From assembly GCA_900553885.1 (NCBI GenBank), contig USFD01000119.1, positions 1 through 8,002 of the forward strand: DNA of 8,002 bases. Direction: 5' to 3'. The DNA is from an uncultured Ruminococcus sp. (GTDB taxonomy: Bacteria; Bacillota; Clostridia; Lachnospirales; Lachnospiraceae). The notes under the pieces are model-generated. The model had not been told where the DNA came from. It saw only the letters and a list, made by a program, of their open reading frames with translations, and ran no database searches. The first letter of the stretch is position 1, and the number at the start of each line of letters is the position of its first letter. Positions 1 to 6,768 of the stretch are shown piece after piece. Made by a program: the position numbers and the translations under genes.

Positions 1-240
1 TTTGAAAAGGGAACTTTATTTCTCTTCTGTGGCAGACGATCCGACCGCATCAAGGGCCTTCTATGGATGGGAGACGGTTTTCTTCAGCTCTACAAGCGGC
101 TGGAGGCAGGTTCCCTGTCTTGGCCGAGGACCAGCGAAGAGGCCGCAGACCTTACAGCGGAACAGTTCCGTTATCTTATGATGGGGCTGAATCCTCTGAA
201 CCCTAAAGTCAGAGAAGTAACACCGCAAAAGCCCATCTGA
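1..240 (+). CDS. tnpB: IS66 family Orf2 (TnpB) accessory protein, C-terminal part
   Basis: The reading frame is open from base 1 and ends with TGA at 238-240, giving 79 residues. The family is normally about 110-120 residues, so the first 30-40 lie outside the window. The IS66 Orf2 signature is clear: LFLFCGRRSDRIKGLLW, then GFLQLYKRLEAGSLSWPRT, then LTAEQFRYLMMGL near the C terminus. Orf2 is an accessory protein needed with Orf1 for full transposition of IS66-type elements; its biochemical role is poorly known. It precedes TnpC as expected. Here the partner transposase is broken, so the gene is probably a relic even though this portion has no frameshift or stop. Whether its N terminus is intact cannot be judged. 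Confidence 0.9.
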   Translation, partial: FEKGTLFLFCGRRSDRIKGLLWMGDGFLQLYKRLEAGSLSWPRTSEEAADLTAEQFRYLMMGLNPLNPKVREVTPQKPI

Positions 241-511
241 TCTTTGGGCAAAACATAGATTTTTTATGTCTGATATCAGGTCAGATCCATTCCCGGTGTT
301 ACAGCCTCTTTGGACGCTGTTTCATGGTCTGTGACGTATCCACAGGAGGATCCGAATAAATTTTCAGCACCTTGAAAACTTTATATTTCCTTGGCTCTAT
401 GACCATCACACCGCCATACAGGCATAGGCAGAATGACGGAACCCGCATTTCTGCCGGTTCGCAATCCTTTGTGTTTTCTGGTATAATGAAAACAGTTTAA
501 GGAGCAGGACA
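241..511 (+). other. Spacer between IS66 Orf2 and TnpC
   Basis: This 271-bp stretch has no convincing gene on the + strand. It is longer than the short or overlapping gaps seen in many IS66 elements. The right third holds the promoter and ribosome binding site for TnpC. On the minus strand there is a 49-codon open frame (448-299, ATG to TAA, basic C terminus) without a good ribosome binding site; I do not call it a gene. Confidence 0.6.
458..487 (+). promoter_or_regulatory. Probable sigma-A promoter with extended -10, upstream of tnpC
   Basis: A perfect TATAAT lies at 482-487, preceded by TGG, which makes an extended -10 (TGn). A plausible -35, TTCGCA (458-463, four of six consensus bases), sits 18 bp upstream. 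Transcription would begin near 494, just ahead of the TAAGGAG ribosome binding site at 498-504 and the TnpC ATG at 512. Because the surface-protein gene follows TnpC with only 8 nt between them and no terminator-like hairpin was noticed between this promoter and 1123, it is also the nearest good promoter for that gene. Activity is inferred from sequence only. Confidence 0.6.
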
Positions 512-1114
512 ATGGCAGACAGACATACACTGGAAGAACTGAATAACTGCAGCCGAAAGGAGCTGATCACCATCGTTCTTATGATGCAGGGACAGCTGGA
601 TACCCTGAATAAGAACATCGAGCGGCTGATCGAACAGGTACGCATAGCGAACAGCTATCGTTTCGGAAAACACACAGAAACTCTGGATTCCATAGACGGT
701 CAGCTGTCCTTCTTTGATGAGGCAGAAAGCTGCTGCGATCTGTCTGTCCCGGAACCTGCTGCGGAGGAAGTACTTCCATCCCGACGTAACCATAAGAAAA
801 AAGGACAACGGGAAACGGATCTGAAAAATTTCCCGGAAGAGATCCTTCCACCTTATCATGTATCCACAGAAGAACTGGATGCGTTTTATGGTGCAGGTAA
901 CTGGCGAAGAATGAAGGATGAAACCTACAAAAGACTGCGCCATGAACCGGAATCCTGGACGGTGGAAGTCCATACCGTGGAAGTCTATGTAGGGACTGGC
1001 GGAGATCATCAGGACGAATTCTTACGGGGAAAGCGTCCAAAGGATCTTCTCCGGGGAAGCATCGTGACTCCTTCCCTGCTTGCATCCATTCTGAATGTAA
1101 AATATGTGAACTAG
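512..1114 (+). pseudogene. tnpC: IS66 family transposase Orf3 (TnpC), truncated after N-terminal region
   Basis: The 200-residue product matches only the N-terminal part of IS66 transposases, which are normally about 500 residues. Residues ~5-45 form a Leu/Ile-rich coiled-coil-like segment (LEELNN through IERLIEQV), followed by the conserved motif SYRFGKHTE. A charged middle follows, then the boundary of the catalytic domain (RGSIVTPSLLASILNVKYVN) at the extreme C terminus. In intact relatives KYVN continues into the DDE nuclease domain; here a TAG follows at once. No catalytic acidic residue is left, so the product cannot transpose. The start at 512 has a well placed TAAGGAG (498-504). The stop codon overlaps the ribosome binding site of the next gene, so translating this fragment could help translate the surface protein. 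The identity is secure; the coupling is inferred. Confidence 0.88.
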
Positions 1115-1119
1115 GTGAT
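1113..1119 (+). promoter_or_regulatory. Ribosome binding site of the surface-protein gene, overlapping the tnpC fragment stop
   Basis: AGGTGAT matches seven bases of the anti-Shine-Dalgarno complement (AGGAGGTGAT) and sits 3 nt before the ATG at 1123. Its first two bases are the last two of the TnpC TAG (1112-1114). This fixes the surface-protein start and shows that the IS66 join lies right at the edge of the ribosome binding site. Confidence 0.65.
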
Positions 1120-1122
1120 AAA

Positions 1123-4100
1123 ATGAAAAAACGAATTATGGCAGGTATCATGGCGGCTATGATGGTTTTAACCATGATGCAGACCACCGCATTTGCGGGA
1201 TCGGAAAAAACAATGGAACCATCTACTGAAACAATGTGTGGAGTGTCTGATGATACACCAGATTTGAGTTCTCAGGAAGAAGGCGTTGAAAGCGGCGGCA
1301 AGCCCGGCGAAGCAGACGCGTCCTTCGACACTGAGTATGAACAACATGCAAAAACGGAAGAATCGTCTGAAACAGATAGCGTAACAGGTAAATCGAATGC
1401 ATCGCTCGGCATCGAGGATGAAGAGCAGATGACAACAGAAGAGTCATCTGAAACGGTCAGCGAAGTAAGTGAAGAGGCGTTATCAGAAGAAGATGCAATC
1501 GCACCGATTGCGGAGACAAACTATGAAGTATCCAACAACAGTGAACTCATAGATGCATTGAGTAGCATTCAAATAGGCACTGATACCGAAGCAACCATTG
1601 TGCTAAAAGCAGATGTAACCGTGCAGAGCACTTCAGGAGGAAGTTCTACTACATTCTTTGGTGTGGACGGTAAGCATATTACTGTAAAGAGTGAAGACGG
1701 GGAAATGAAGAAACTCATATTTCCTTTTTATGGTATTCTCAGCGGAGACTGCACCTTTGATAATGTCAATGTGACCGGAAGCAGACTGTTCTGCAACGGA
1801 TACCAAACGATTTTTACTGAAAACAGTCAGATCCATTTAAGCGAAACACTCTACGGCGGCGGTTACAAAACAACAGTAGGCAGCACTTATGTAGTGATTG
1901 CCGCCAGCGGCTATATCAACCTGTCCTCTTCCAGCGGTCTGCACGATGTGATCGGCGGCTCGTATCAGGGAAATGTTGTGGGCGATACCTATTTGGAAAT
2001 CACGGGCGATATTCAAATGATGGGCGGCAACCACCTGAACCCCGGCTGCATGAAGGGCGACGGAACCAGCGGCGATGGCAGGAATGTGCCCGATGTCTAT
2101 GTTGGCGGCAATGCTACGCTGATTTATGACAACAAAAGTAGTACCGCGTCTCCTGCAATTGAAGGCACATACGGATGCGAAATGAAGGGGGATGTTACTC
2201 TGGATGTTCGTGCAGGCTGTGTAGCGGGCATTGTCGGTACGGAGGAGCCGCTGGAGAAATCCATCATTCGCGGTAATTTGCATATCATTGCAGGTAATCC
2301 TGCTTATGAGAATACCAATCAGATTCTTCGGTTAGGTAGCAACTGGCCGATTGTCGGCGCAGGCAATAGCTTTGCTCTCTATCCCGGCGTTGAGGGTAAT
2401 TATACGGTAGACGGCAACATTACGATCGACACCTATGAAAATGCATGGGCATGGGACAAAGGAACGACGCCCACCTCGTATGATCTGCCGGAAATCTACG
2501 GAGCCTTGCGCGGTAACGTAGGCGGCAGCATTACGATCAATGCCCACGGATCTCATGTGCAGAATATTTTCGGTGCAAGTGATTCCGTTGTCCAGGGCTC
2601 TGTTACAGTAAATGCAACCGATGTTGAGCTGAAAAACAGCGAGTATGATACTGAATATGATGAAGGCTATCTTTTCGGCCTGTGGGAAAGAGGTATCCCA
2701 GCTACCGCCAACGGCCCTGTGACCGTGAATGTAAACGGCGGCGACGTGGGTCTTGTGATGGTTACCGATCAAACCACTGCACCGGCCGGGTCTTCCATCA
2801 ATGTCACCGGAAAGCCGAAAATCCGCACCGGTATCCGGGGAACGCAAGCAAGTTCTTATTCGACTGATTTCCCAGTTGCCAATATCTATGACTGCGAAGC
2901 CACCATTCCGTTCATCAAAATGATGTCGCAAGTCAATGTTATAAACAATTCCAATGTGACTGCCCACATTATGAGCAGCAATGCCGGATTGATGGTAGAG
3001 GAAGGCAGCAGCCTGACAACGGATAACGGTCAGGTCTGGATTTGGGGCGATACTGTCATTAACGGCACCTGGGAGCAGCTGCACAGCCAGACTGACAATT
3101 ACAACGATATTTTTGTCAACGGCACAACGCAGATTGGCTCCAACGGCCACCTGATCAATCACGGCACAAGCAACCTGAGTGGTGCGGTAACCAATAACGG
3201 CGTAATGGCTTTGATGGGACCGGCTTATTTGCAGAATGATTACACCGCCGCCAACGGCGAACTGCGGCTGCCGACAATCGCGTCCGGTGCAAACTACGAT
3301 ACCGGTACGATTCCGGTACAAATCAAGGGCCTTTCCACCGGCACCACCACGGTCAACACGGTGGACCCCGCTGATTGGCAGACTCTGAAAAAGCCTGCAC
3401 TTGGTGACAACTACATTCTTTCCAAGAAAAACACCGATTCCCCCGCACAGGATGTGTTTGTATTGGGCAATGCCGATGCCGTGGAAGACGGCTGGTTTCT
3501 CAAGCGCATGGCCGATGCCGACGGTACGGACGATTACTATATGTGGCAGGTGGCTAACGGTGTCCGCGTCATCTTCGATAAGAACGGCGGCGATACCGAG
3601 GCCGACCCTCATATCATGGTGCAGGACAAGGTTGTCGGTGCTGCAAATCATTTTGATCTGCCGACGACTGAACCGACCCGCAGCGGCTACCTGTTCAATG
3701 GCTGGAATACCAAGGCGGACGGTACAGGCGATGCCTTTACCGCTACGACCGATGTCAAAAATAATATGACTGTCTACGCCCAGTGGAAGCCGGATGAAGC
3801 GTATGCCGCCGTTAAAATCGCACCGATGAACCTGACGGTTTATGTCGGCGGTGACGGCTATCACGGCGTGATCGGTCAAGATGGCAAGTTTGCTGCGAAT
3901 GATCTGCCGGAGATCGGTTTCTATATCACTCTGCCGGACGATATTAACGCAAGGCTCGGCGGTACAGATGAAAACCCGGTTAATTTGAGCGAAAAACTAC
4001 GACTGACCCCTGTCGACGACAACGGTACAATGCGCAGCTGGAGTCTGGAGCTGTACAGCGATGAAAGCAAGAGCCATGTTATGGAGAACGGACGTCGGGT

Positions 4101-5130
4101 CTATGTCTACAAGCTCCGCCAGATTGACGACGGCGAGGAGACCGTCCCCCGCGTACAGTTCACCCGTGCGGACGGCTCGGTCATGACTGAATCGAAGTTT
4201 CAGGCGCTGCTCACCGACCAGTTCCGCAACTACAAGATCAGCGTGTATCAGGGTCTGATGGATGAACAGATATACAAGGCGACTTTTACAACCGCGGATG
4301 GCCAGACCTTCACCCGTCCAATCAAGCTGGGCACTGGCACGCTGAAGGTCCGCGGCAACAATGATACGACTTATCGTGCTATCGAGAACAACACGCTTCC
4401 AAGCGTTAATCCGCAGGAAAAGGATATCATGCTTGTCAGCACTGCACAGACAGACACGCAGTATTATATCAATAACAGCGGTATCAGCGCATCCTCTGAC
4501 GGTGTAAAACTGATGGTCGATCACAGTCTGGATGATGCACTTTTAAGTGCGTACATCAATCGAACCTCCAACACCGAAGGCAAGTATTCATATCAGTTCC
4601 GCTATCTCGATCTGGTTGATACCTCAGACGGCAATATCTACGTTACCATGGGTGCTGGTCAGAAAATGAACCTGTACTGGCCGGTCCCCAGCGATGCAAA
4701 GTCAAACTCTGAGTTCCATATCATCCACTTTAAGGGCATCGACCGCGACAGTGACGCTGATGTGAATGAACTTTTGACCACTCGTATTCCGGAGAAACTG
4801 ACATGTAAAACGGTTACAATCGGCGGACAGAAATTCGTTAAGTTCGCAGTCGACTCCTTCTCTCCGTTCGCACTGCTATATGAAAAGGATACGTCTACGC
4901 CAACTCAACCGTCCGGCGGCGGAGGAATCAGCGACGGTAAAACCGCTGTGGCAGCCTTTACCAACACCAAGGATAGCGATGCACCGGAGCAGCCGGTCAA
5001 TCCGCCCAAGACGGGAGATACCACGAACCTGGGATTGTGGATTTCCTTGATGGGACTTTCTCTGGCAGGATTGTTTATATCCCTGGTTGTTGTGAAAAAG
5101 AACAGCTATCACGGCAAACGGACGAAATAA
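1123..5130 (+). CDS. Large cell-wall-anchored surface protein: signal peptide, acidic linker, probable beta-solenoid, InlB-type repeat, PPKTG sorting signal
   Basis: The 1335-residue product is built like a sortase-anchored adhesin. Residues 1-25 are a signal peptide (MKKR, hydrophobic Met/Ala core, AFA before the cut). Residues ~26-130 are an acidic Ser/Thr/Glu linker holding two ~27-residue repeats (about 66-86 and 93-113, sharing TEESSET). Residues ~135-790 are rich in Gly, Asn, Val and Thr with short recurring turns (MKGDVTLDV, RGNLHIIAG, GSITINAHG, GPVTVNVNGG), typical of a right-handed beta-helix. Residues ~814-888 form one Listeria-Bacteroides/InlB-type repeat (FDKNGGD through GYLFNGWNTKADGTG to YAQW). 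Residues ~890-1270 form a module ending in FSPFALLYE that I recall at the C terminus of other gut Firmicute surface proteins. A Gly/Pro spacer, PPKTG (1294-1298), a ~22-residue membrane span and a basic tail finish it. It should be exported and covalently attached to peptidoglycan by a sortase not encoded here. Ligand unknown. No internal stop or frameshift is seen. Confidence 0.88.
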   Translation: MKKRIMAGIMAAMMVLTMMQTTAFAGSEKTMEPSTETMCGVSDDTPDLSSQEEGVESGGKPGEADASFDTEYEQHAKTEESSETDSVTGKSNASLGIEDEEQMTTEESSETVSEVSEEALSEEDAIAPIAETNYEVSNNSELIDALSSIQIGTDTEATIVLKADVTVQSTSGGSSTTFFGVDGKHITVKSEDGEMKKLIFPFYGILSGDCTFDNVNVTGSRLFCNGYQTIFTENSQIHLSETLYGGGYKTTVGSTYVVIAASGYINLSSSSGLHDVIGGSYQGNVVGDTYLEITGDIQMMGGNHLNPGCMKGDGTSGDGRNVPDVYVGGNATLIYDNKSSTASPAIEGTYGCEMKGDVTLDVRAGCVAGIVGTEEPLEKSIIRGNLHIIAGNPAYENTNQILRLGSNWPIVGAGNSFALYPGVEGNYTVDGNITIDTYENAWAWDKGTTPTSYDLPEIYGALRGNVGGSITINAHGSHVQNIFGASDSVVQGSVTVNATDVELKNSEYDTEYDEGYLFGLWERGIPATANGPVTVNVNGGDVGLVMVTDQTTAPAGSSINVTGKPKIRTGIRGTQASSYSTDFPVANIYDCEATIPFIKMMSQVNVINNSNVTAHIMSSNAGLMVEEGSSLTTDNGQVWIWGDTVINGTWEQLHSQTDNYNDIFVNGTTQIGSNGHLINHGTSNLSGAVTNNGVMALMGPAYLQNDYTAANGELRLPTIASGANYDTGTIPVQIKGLSTGTTTVNTVDPADWQTLKKPALGDNYILSKKNTDSPAQDVFVLGNADAVEDGWFLKRMADADGTDDYYMWQVANGVRVIFDKNGGDTEADPHIMVQDKVVGAANHFDLPTTEPTRSGYLFNGWNTKADGTGDAFTATTDVKNNMTVYAQWKPDEAYAAVKIAPMNLTVYVGGDGYHGVIGQDGKFAANDLPEIGFYITLPDDINARLGGTDENPVNLSEKLRLTPVDDNGTMRSWSLELYSDESKSHVMENGRRVYVYKLRQIDDGEETVPRVQFTRADGSVMTESKFQALLTDQFRNYKISVYQGLMDEQIYKATFTTADGQTFTRPIKLGTGTLKVRGNNDTTYRAIENNTLPSVNPQEKDIMLVSTAQTDTQYYINNSGISASSDGVKLMVDHSLDDALLSAYINRTSNTEGKYSYQFRYLDLVDTSDGNIYVTMGAGQKMNLYWPVPSDAKSNSEFHIIHFKGIDRDSDADVNELLTTRIPEKLTCKTVTIGGQKFVKFAVDSFSPFALLYEKDTSTPTQPSGGGGISDGKTAVAAFTNTKDSDAPEQPVNPPKTGDTTNLGLWISLMGLSLAGLFISLVVVKKNSYHGKRTK
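1318..1461 (+). repeat. Two-copy ~81-nt repeat encoding acidic Ser/Glu linker
   Basis: The encoded segments at residues ~66-86 and ~93-113 of the surface protein align with a period of about 27 residues. Both begin Ala-Ser and both hold TEESSET; the segments between have diverged with a small shift. This looks like an old internal duplication in the stalk next to the signal peptide. Such stalk repeats commonly vary in number between strains; variation here is not shown by one sequence. Confidence 0.55.
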
Positions 5131-5138
5131 GCCAAAGC

Positions 5139-5159
5139 AGGCTGGGATATTCCCAGCCT
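5139..5159. other. Perfect 9-bp hairpin just after the surface-protein stop
   Basis: AGGCTGGGA (5139-5147) pairs perfectly with TCCCAGCCT (5151-5159) around a TAT loop, 8 nt after the TAA. It is GC-rich and stable, but neither strand shows a run of T directly after it, so it is not a classic intrinsic terminator. It may stabilise the 3' end of the surface-gene mRNA, act with the next hairpin, or belong to the end of the adjacent IS1182-type remnant. Confidence 0.5.
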
Positions 5160-5171
5160 CAGACTGTAGAC

Positions 5172-5206
5172 AAAACGCTTTTGGTCAGCACTCCAGAAGC
5201 GTTTTT
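5172..5206. terminator. Probable intrinsic terminator between convergent surface gene and IS1182 transposase
   Basis: A 13-bp stem forms from 5172-5184 and 5193-5205, with one G-U wobble on the + strand transcript and an 8-nt loop. On the + strand it runs into GTTTTTCTTGTTTT, a good U tract for ending the surface-gene transcript. On the minus strand the opposite arm ends in GTTTT, so weaker bidirectional action is possible. The transposase stop codon (5187-5185 on the minus strand) lies in the loop, so the transposase frame is read through half of this stem. Confidence 0.65.
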
Positions 5207-6318
5207 CTTGTTTTCGGTTCAAAAAGTGTGTACTTGATCAATAATAAACACTTTTGAGTTCCCCTTTTTCCCTTCCTGGCTATCATCTTTGCCAGTTTTT
5301 TCAGATTCATGCAGGCAAACGTAAGCCCGACTTTCATGTCCATCCGGGCTTTTCCTATCATCTGTGTATAGCGGAATCCGTGGTTTTCTTTTGCTGTTCC
5401 GAAGAGGCGCTCTACGGTCTCTTTCCGTTGCGCATACACTTCCTTCATCCCAATCGTATGCCGGATATCCTCACACTTTTCCATGTACGGCTCCCAGATA
5501 TGCCGGGTCACTACCTTCACATGATCCCTGCTTTCTGTGCACTGCTTCAGATATGGACATCCTTCACAGACGATTCCGCAGCTCTTGTATTCCCGGTACC
5601 CGGAACGGTTCGTCGTATGATAAGCCAGCACCTGATCATTCGGGCATACATAGCAGTCAAAATATTCATCATACACATACTCGGCTTTTTTGAAAAAACC
5701 ATCTTTGGTCATGGGGCGTTTATACAGTAGAAGCGGTGTGATACCATCATCCAGAAGTAACTTTGCTATCGCTGGTGTTTTGTATCCTGCATCGGCTACC
5801 AGTGTCTGAATGCCAATGTCTTTTATCTTATCATACAGGAATTTATATGTCCGGCTGTCATGCTGATTGCCGGGATTTACACTATAACCCAGAATCCATC
5901 CGCTTTTGTCACAGGCTGTCTGCACGGAATACGCAAAAACATTTTTATGCTCACCCTTTCGGAACCATCCGCTTTCCGGATCCGTTGTACTTTCCTTGAC
6001 CGTTTTTTCTTCTTTTCCATCAGAGCTGCCACCACAGGAGGGGGGATCTTTGGGATCTTCCTTCTTTTCTTTCAGAGGCTTTTTCCCATGCGCTTCCCGG
6101 TCTTCGTTGATTTCCTTCTTTAACTGCTCTTCGAAGAACAGTGCTTCCTCATCTGCAATCCGTTTCCGCATCTTTTTGCTGTTTGCCCGTGCTTTTACAT
6201 GGGTGGCATCCACGAAGACCTCGGAAGGATCGATCAGTCTGTATTTATAGCATTCCTGCAGGATACGGGAAAAGATCTGCTCTCTTTTCTTGAGGAACTT
6301 CAATCTCCATAGCTCCAT
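5185..6318 (-). pseudogene. IS1182-family transposase lacking its N-terminal domain; 5' end fused out of frame to IS256 DNA
   Basis: The open frame gives 377 residues, but only about residue 13 onward (EQIFSRILQECYKY) reads as IS1182-type transposase. The first dozen residues come from IS256 DNA read in another frame. The DDE catalytic core is visible: D37 in VFVDATHVKA, D176 in LVADAGYKT and E303 in KETVERLFGTAKENHGFRYT. A lysine/glutamate-rich insert (~68-115) and a Cys cluster (CYVC, CGIVCEGCPYLKQC, ~226-265) fit the family. Intact members are roughly 450-550 residues and begin with an N-terminal domain (DUF772-like) that is absent here. The ATG at 6318 has no convincing ribosome binding site and lies inside IS256 coding DNA. 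The protein is therefore probably not made, or inactive. The C-terminal ~30 residues run into a terminator hairpin and may not be original. Confidence 0.85.
5207..6282 (-). mobile_element. IS1182-family element remnant
   Basis: This covers the DNA that can be assigned to an IS1182-type element through its transposase. The 5' side of the element (N-terminal domain and its inverted repeat) is missing, replaced at roughly 6281-6294 by IS256 sequence. The 3' boundary is uncertain: it may lie near 5207 or run through the two hairpins to just beyond 5131. An 8-bp inverted repeat (AAAAGTGT 5222-5229 and ACACTTTT 5248-5255) flanks a TTGATCAA palindrome inside the coding part. I could not identify matched terminal repeats or a target duplication. 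Confidence 0.65.
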
Positions 6319-6561
6319 AACTGCTGTTTACACGTTTCCGCTTGTAGCCATTGCGATAATCGTCATTGTCCAAACGCTCGGATTTTTCGTATCCAAGATG
6401 GTCATCCATTTCAGCTTCCATCATTTCTTTGATGGTCCCGCCTAAAAGACCTGGATATCTTCAACTGTCTGAATATCATATTCCTCCAAAAGCTGATGAA
6501 TGATGTTCCGTTTTCCTTCTGTCATTTGTACCCTGTGTACAGGTTTCTTTTGTCTTGCCAT
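6283..6561 (-). pseudogene. IS256-family (mutator-type) transposase, N-terminal fragment with frameshift
   Basis: From the ATG at 6561-6559, behind AGGAGGG (6577-6571), the frame reads MARQKKPVHRVQMTEGKRN to EYDIQTVEDIQ and then stops at TAG (6444-6442) after 39 residues. Reading resumes in another frame at about 6447 as LLGGTIKEMMEAEMDDHLGY, then YRNGYKRKR and MEIEVPQ, the conserved N-terminal region of IS256 transposases. In relatives I remember, ten or so bases encoding about EALKD separate the two halves, so a short non-multiple-of-three deletion near 6449 fits best. After MEIEVPQ the sequence changes to IS1182. Roughly 90 of ~400 residues remain, with no catalytic DDE residues. This is a dead fragment. 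Confidence 0.85.
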
Positions 6562-6575
6562 AATAAAAGGCCCTC

Positions 6576-6597
6576 CTATGATTCTATTTTATCATAG
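6576..6597. repeat. Inverted repeat in the IS256 transposase leader
   Basis: CTATGAT (6576-6582) and ATCATAG (6591-6597) form a 7-bp perfect stem around an 8-nt A/T loop, immediately upstream of and touching the ribosome binding site. A second, imperfect copy of the CTATTTTAT..AGAA motif lies at about 6614-6626. Leader hairpins in insertion sequences can limit read-in transcription or translation of the transposase; here this is only an inference. Confidence 0.4.
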
Positions 6598-6616
6598 AAG
6601 AACCTTCTAAATACTA

Positions 6617-6642
6617 TTTTATAGAAAAAGTTTCACACTCTC
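6617..6642 (-). repeat. Putative terminal inverted repeat of the IS256 remnant
   Basis: On the minus strand this reads GAGAGTGTGAAACTTTTTC followed by an A/T-rich stretch, about 60 bp before the transposase ribosome binding site. Position and character suit an IS256-family left end. The partner end is not in the window, so the call rests on position alone. Confidence 0.4.
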
Positions 6643-6678
6643 GCTTACGCTGGTTTAAGTATAAATTTATGTATCATG

Positions 6679-6718
6679 AAAAAGAAAAGGCAGCCACAGG
6701 GTTAGAACCTGTGACTGC
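6679..6718 (-). terminator. Rho-independent terminator of the minus-strand methyltransferase/DUF3784 operon
   Basis: On the minus strand GCAGTCACAGG (6718-6708) pairs with CCTGTGGCTGC (6700-6690), ten of eleven positions, around a 7-nt loop, and is followed directly by TTTTCTTTTTC (6689-6679). It lies about 50 bp after the DUF3784 stop codon. Strong stem plus U tract makes this the clearest terminator in the window. Confidence 0.85.
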
Positions 6719-6768
6719 TAAACCGTTTTTGCCCAATCCGTATTTGGATTACTTCGACAAACTGGAAT

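Larger units (their letters stand above)
1..1111 (+). mobile_element. IS66-family element remnant (truncated at the right; left end outside window)
   Basis: Two genes in the usual IS66 order lie on the + strand: the end of Orf2/TnpB and the start of Orf3/TnpC, with a 271-bp spacer. TnpC-like coding stops at 1111, within its conserved KYVN motif, where it meets the leader of a surface-protein gene. No right end, inverted repeat or remaining two thirds of TnpC is present downstream in the window. The left part of the element (Orf1 and left inverted repeat) would lie before position 1. Without a catalytic transposase domain this copy cannot move itself. Confidence 0.85.
6283..6642 (-). mobile_element. 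IS256-family element remnant, left end
   Basis: The transposase start region plus its ~80-bp leader can be assigned to an IS256-type element. On the minus strand the outer edge is probably GAGAGTGTGAAACTTTTTC (from 6642), which has the look of an IS256-type terminal inverted repeat. Composition also changes just outside it. The other end and most of the element are missing, so neither the repeat pairing nor a target duplication can be tested here. Confidence 0.6.

Noticed and set aside
579..1187. Antisense frames of 202 and 170 codons opposite the TnpC fragment
   Set aside because: Shadows of the conserved IS66 transposase sequence; the Cys/His/Phe-rich translations do not look like real proteins.
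1837..2283. 148-codon and other antisense frames (also 1223-1447, 1633-1836, 3997-4524 and 4876-5112)
   Set aside because: All lie inside the surface gene on the other strand, lack ribosome binding sites and show no recognisable protein pattern.
3401..3769. 122-codon + strand frame inside the surface gene
   Set aside because: It is a frame-shifted reading of the surface gene around the InlB-type repeat, without start signals of its own.
2332..3879. 515-codon open frame on the minus strand opposite the surface gene
   Set aside because: It is wholly antisense to a well supported gene with signal peptide, repeat domain and sorting signal. Its translation shows no family motif, and repetitive Gly/Asn codons on the + strand tend to leave the opposite strand free of stops.
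5254..6250. Several + strand frames opposite the IS1182 transposase
   Set aside because: The minus strand holds the DDE motifs and conserved Cys cluster; the + strand readings are Ser/Cys/Phe-rich noise.
1..6642. A single composite transposon carrying the surface gene
   Set aside because: The flanking elements belong to different families (IS66 on one side, IS1182/IS256 on the other), are all truncated and show no matching ends, so there is no evidence that they move the gene as a unit.
6690..6718. Possible tRNA arm or small structured RNA
   Set aside because: The single stem with a following T run on the minus strand is fully explained as a terminator; no cloverleaf or CCA context is present.
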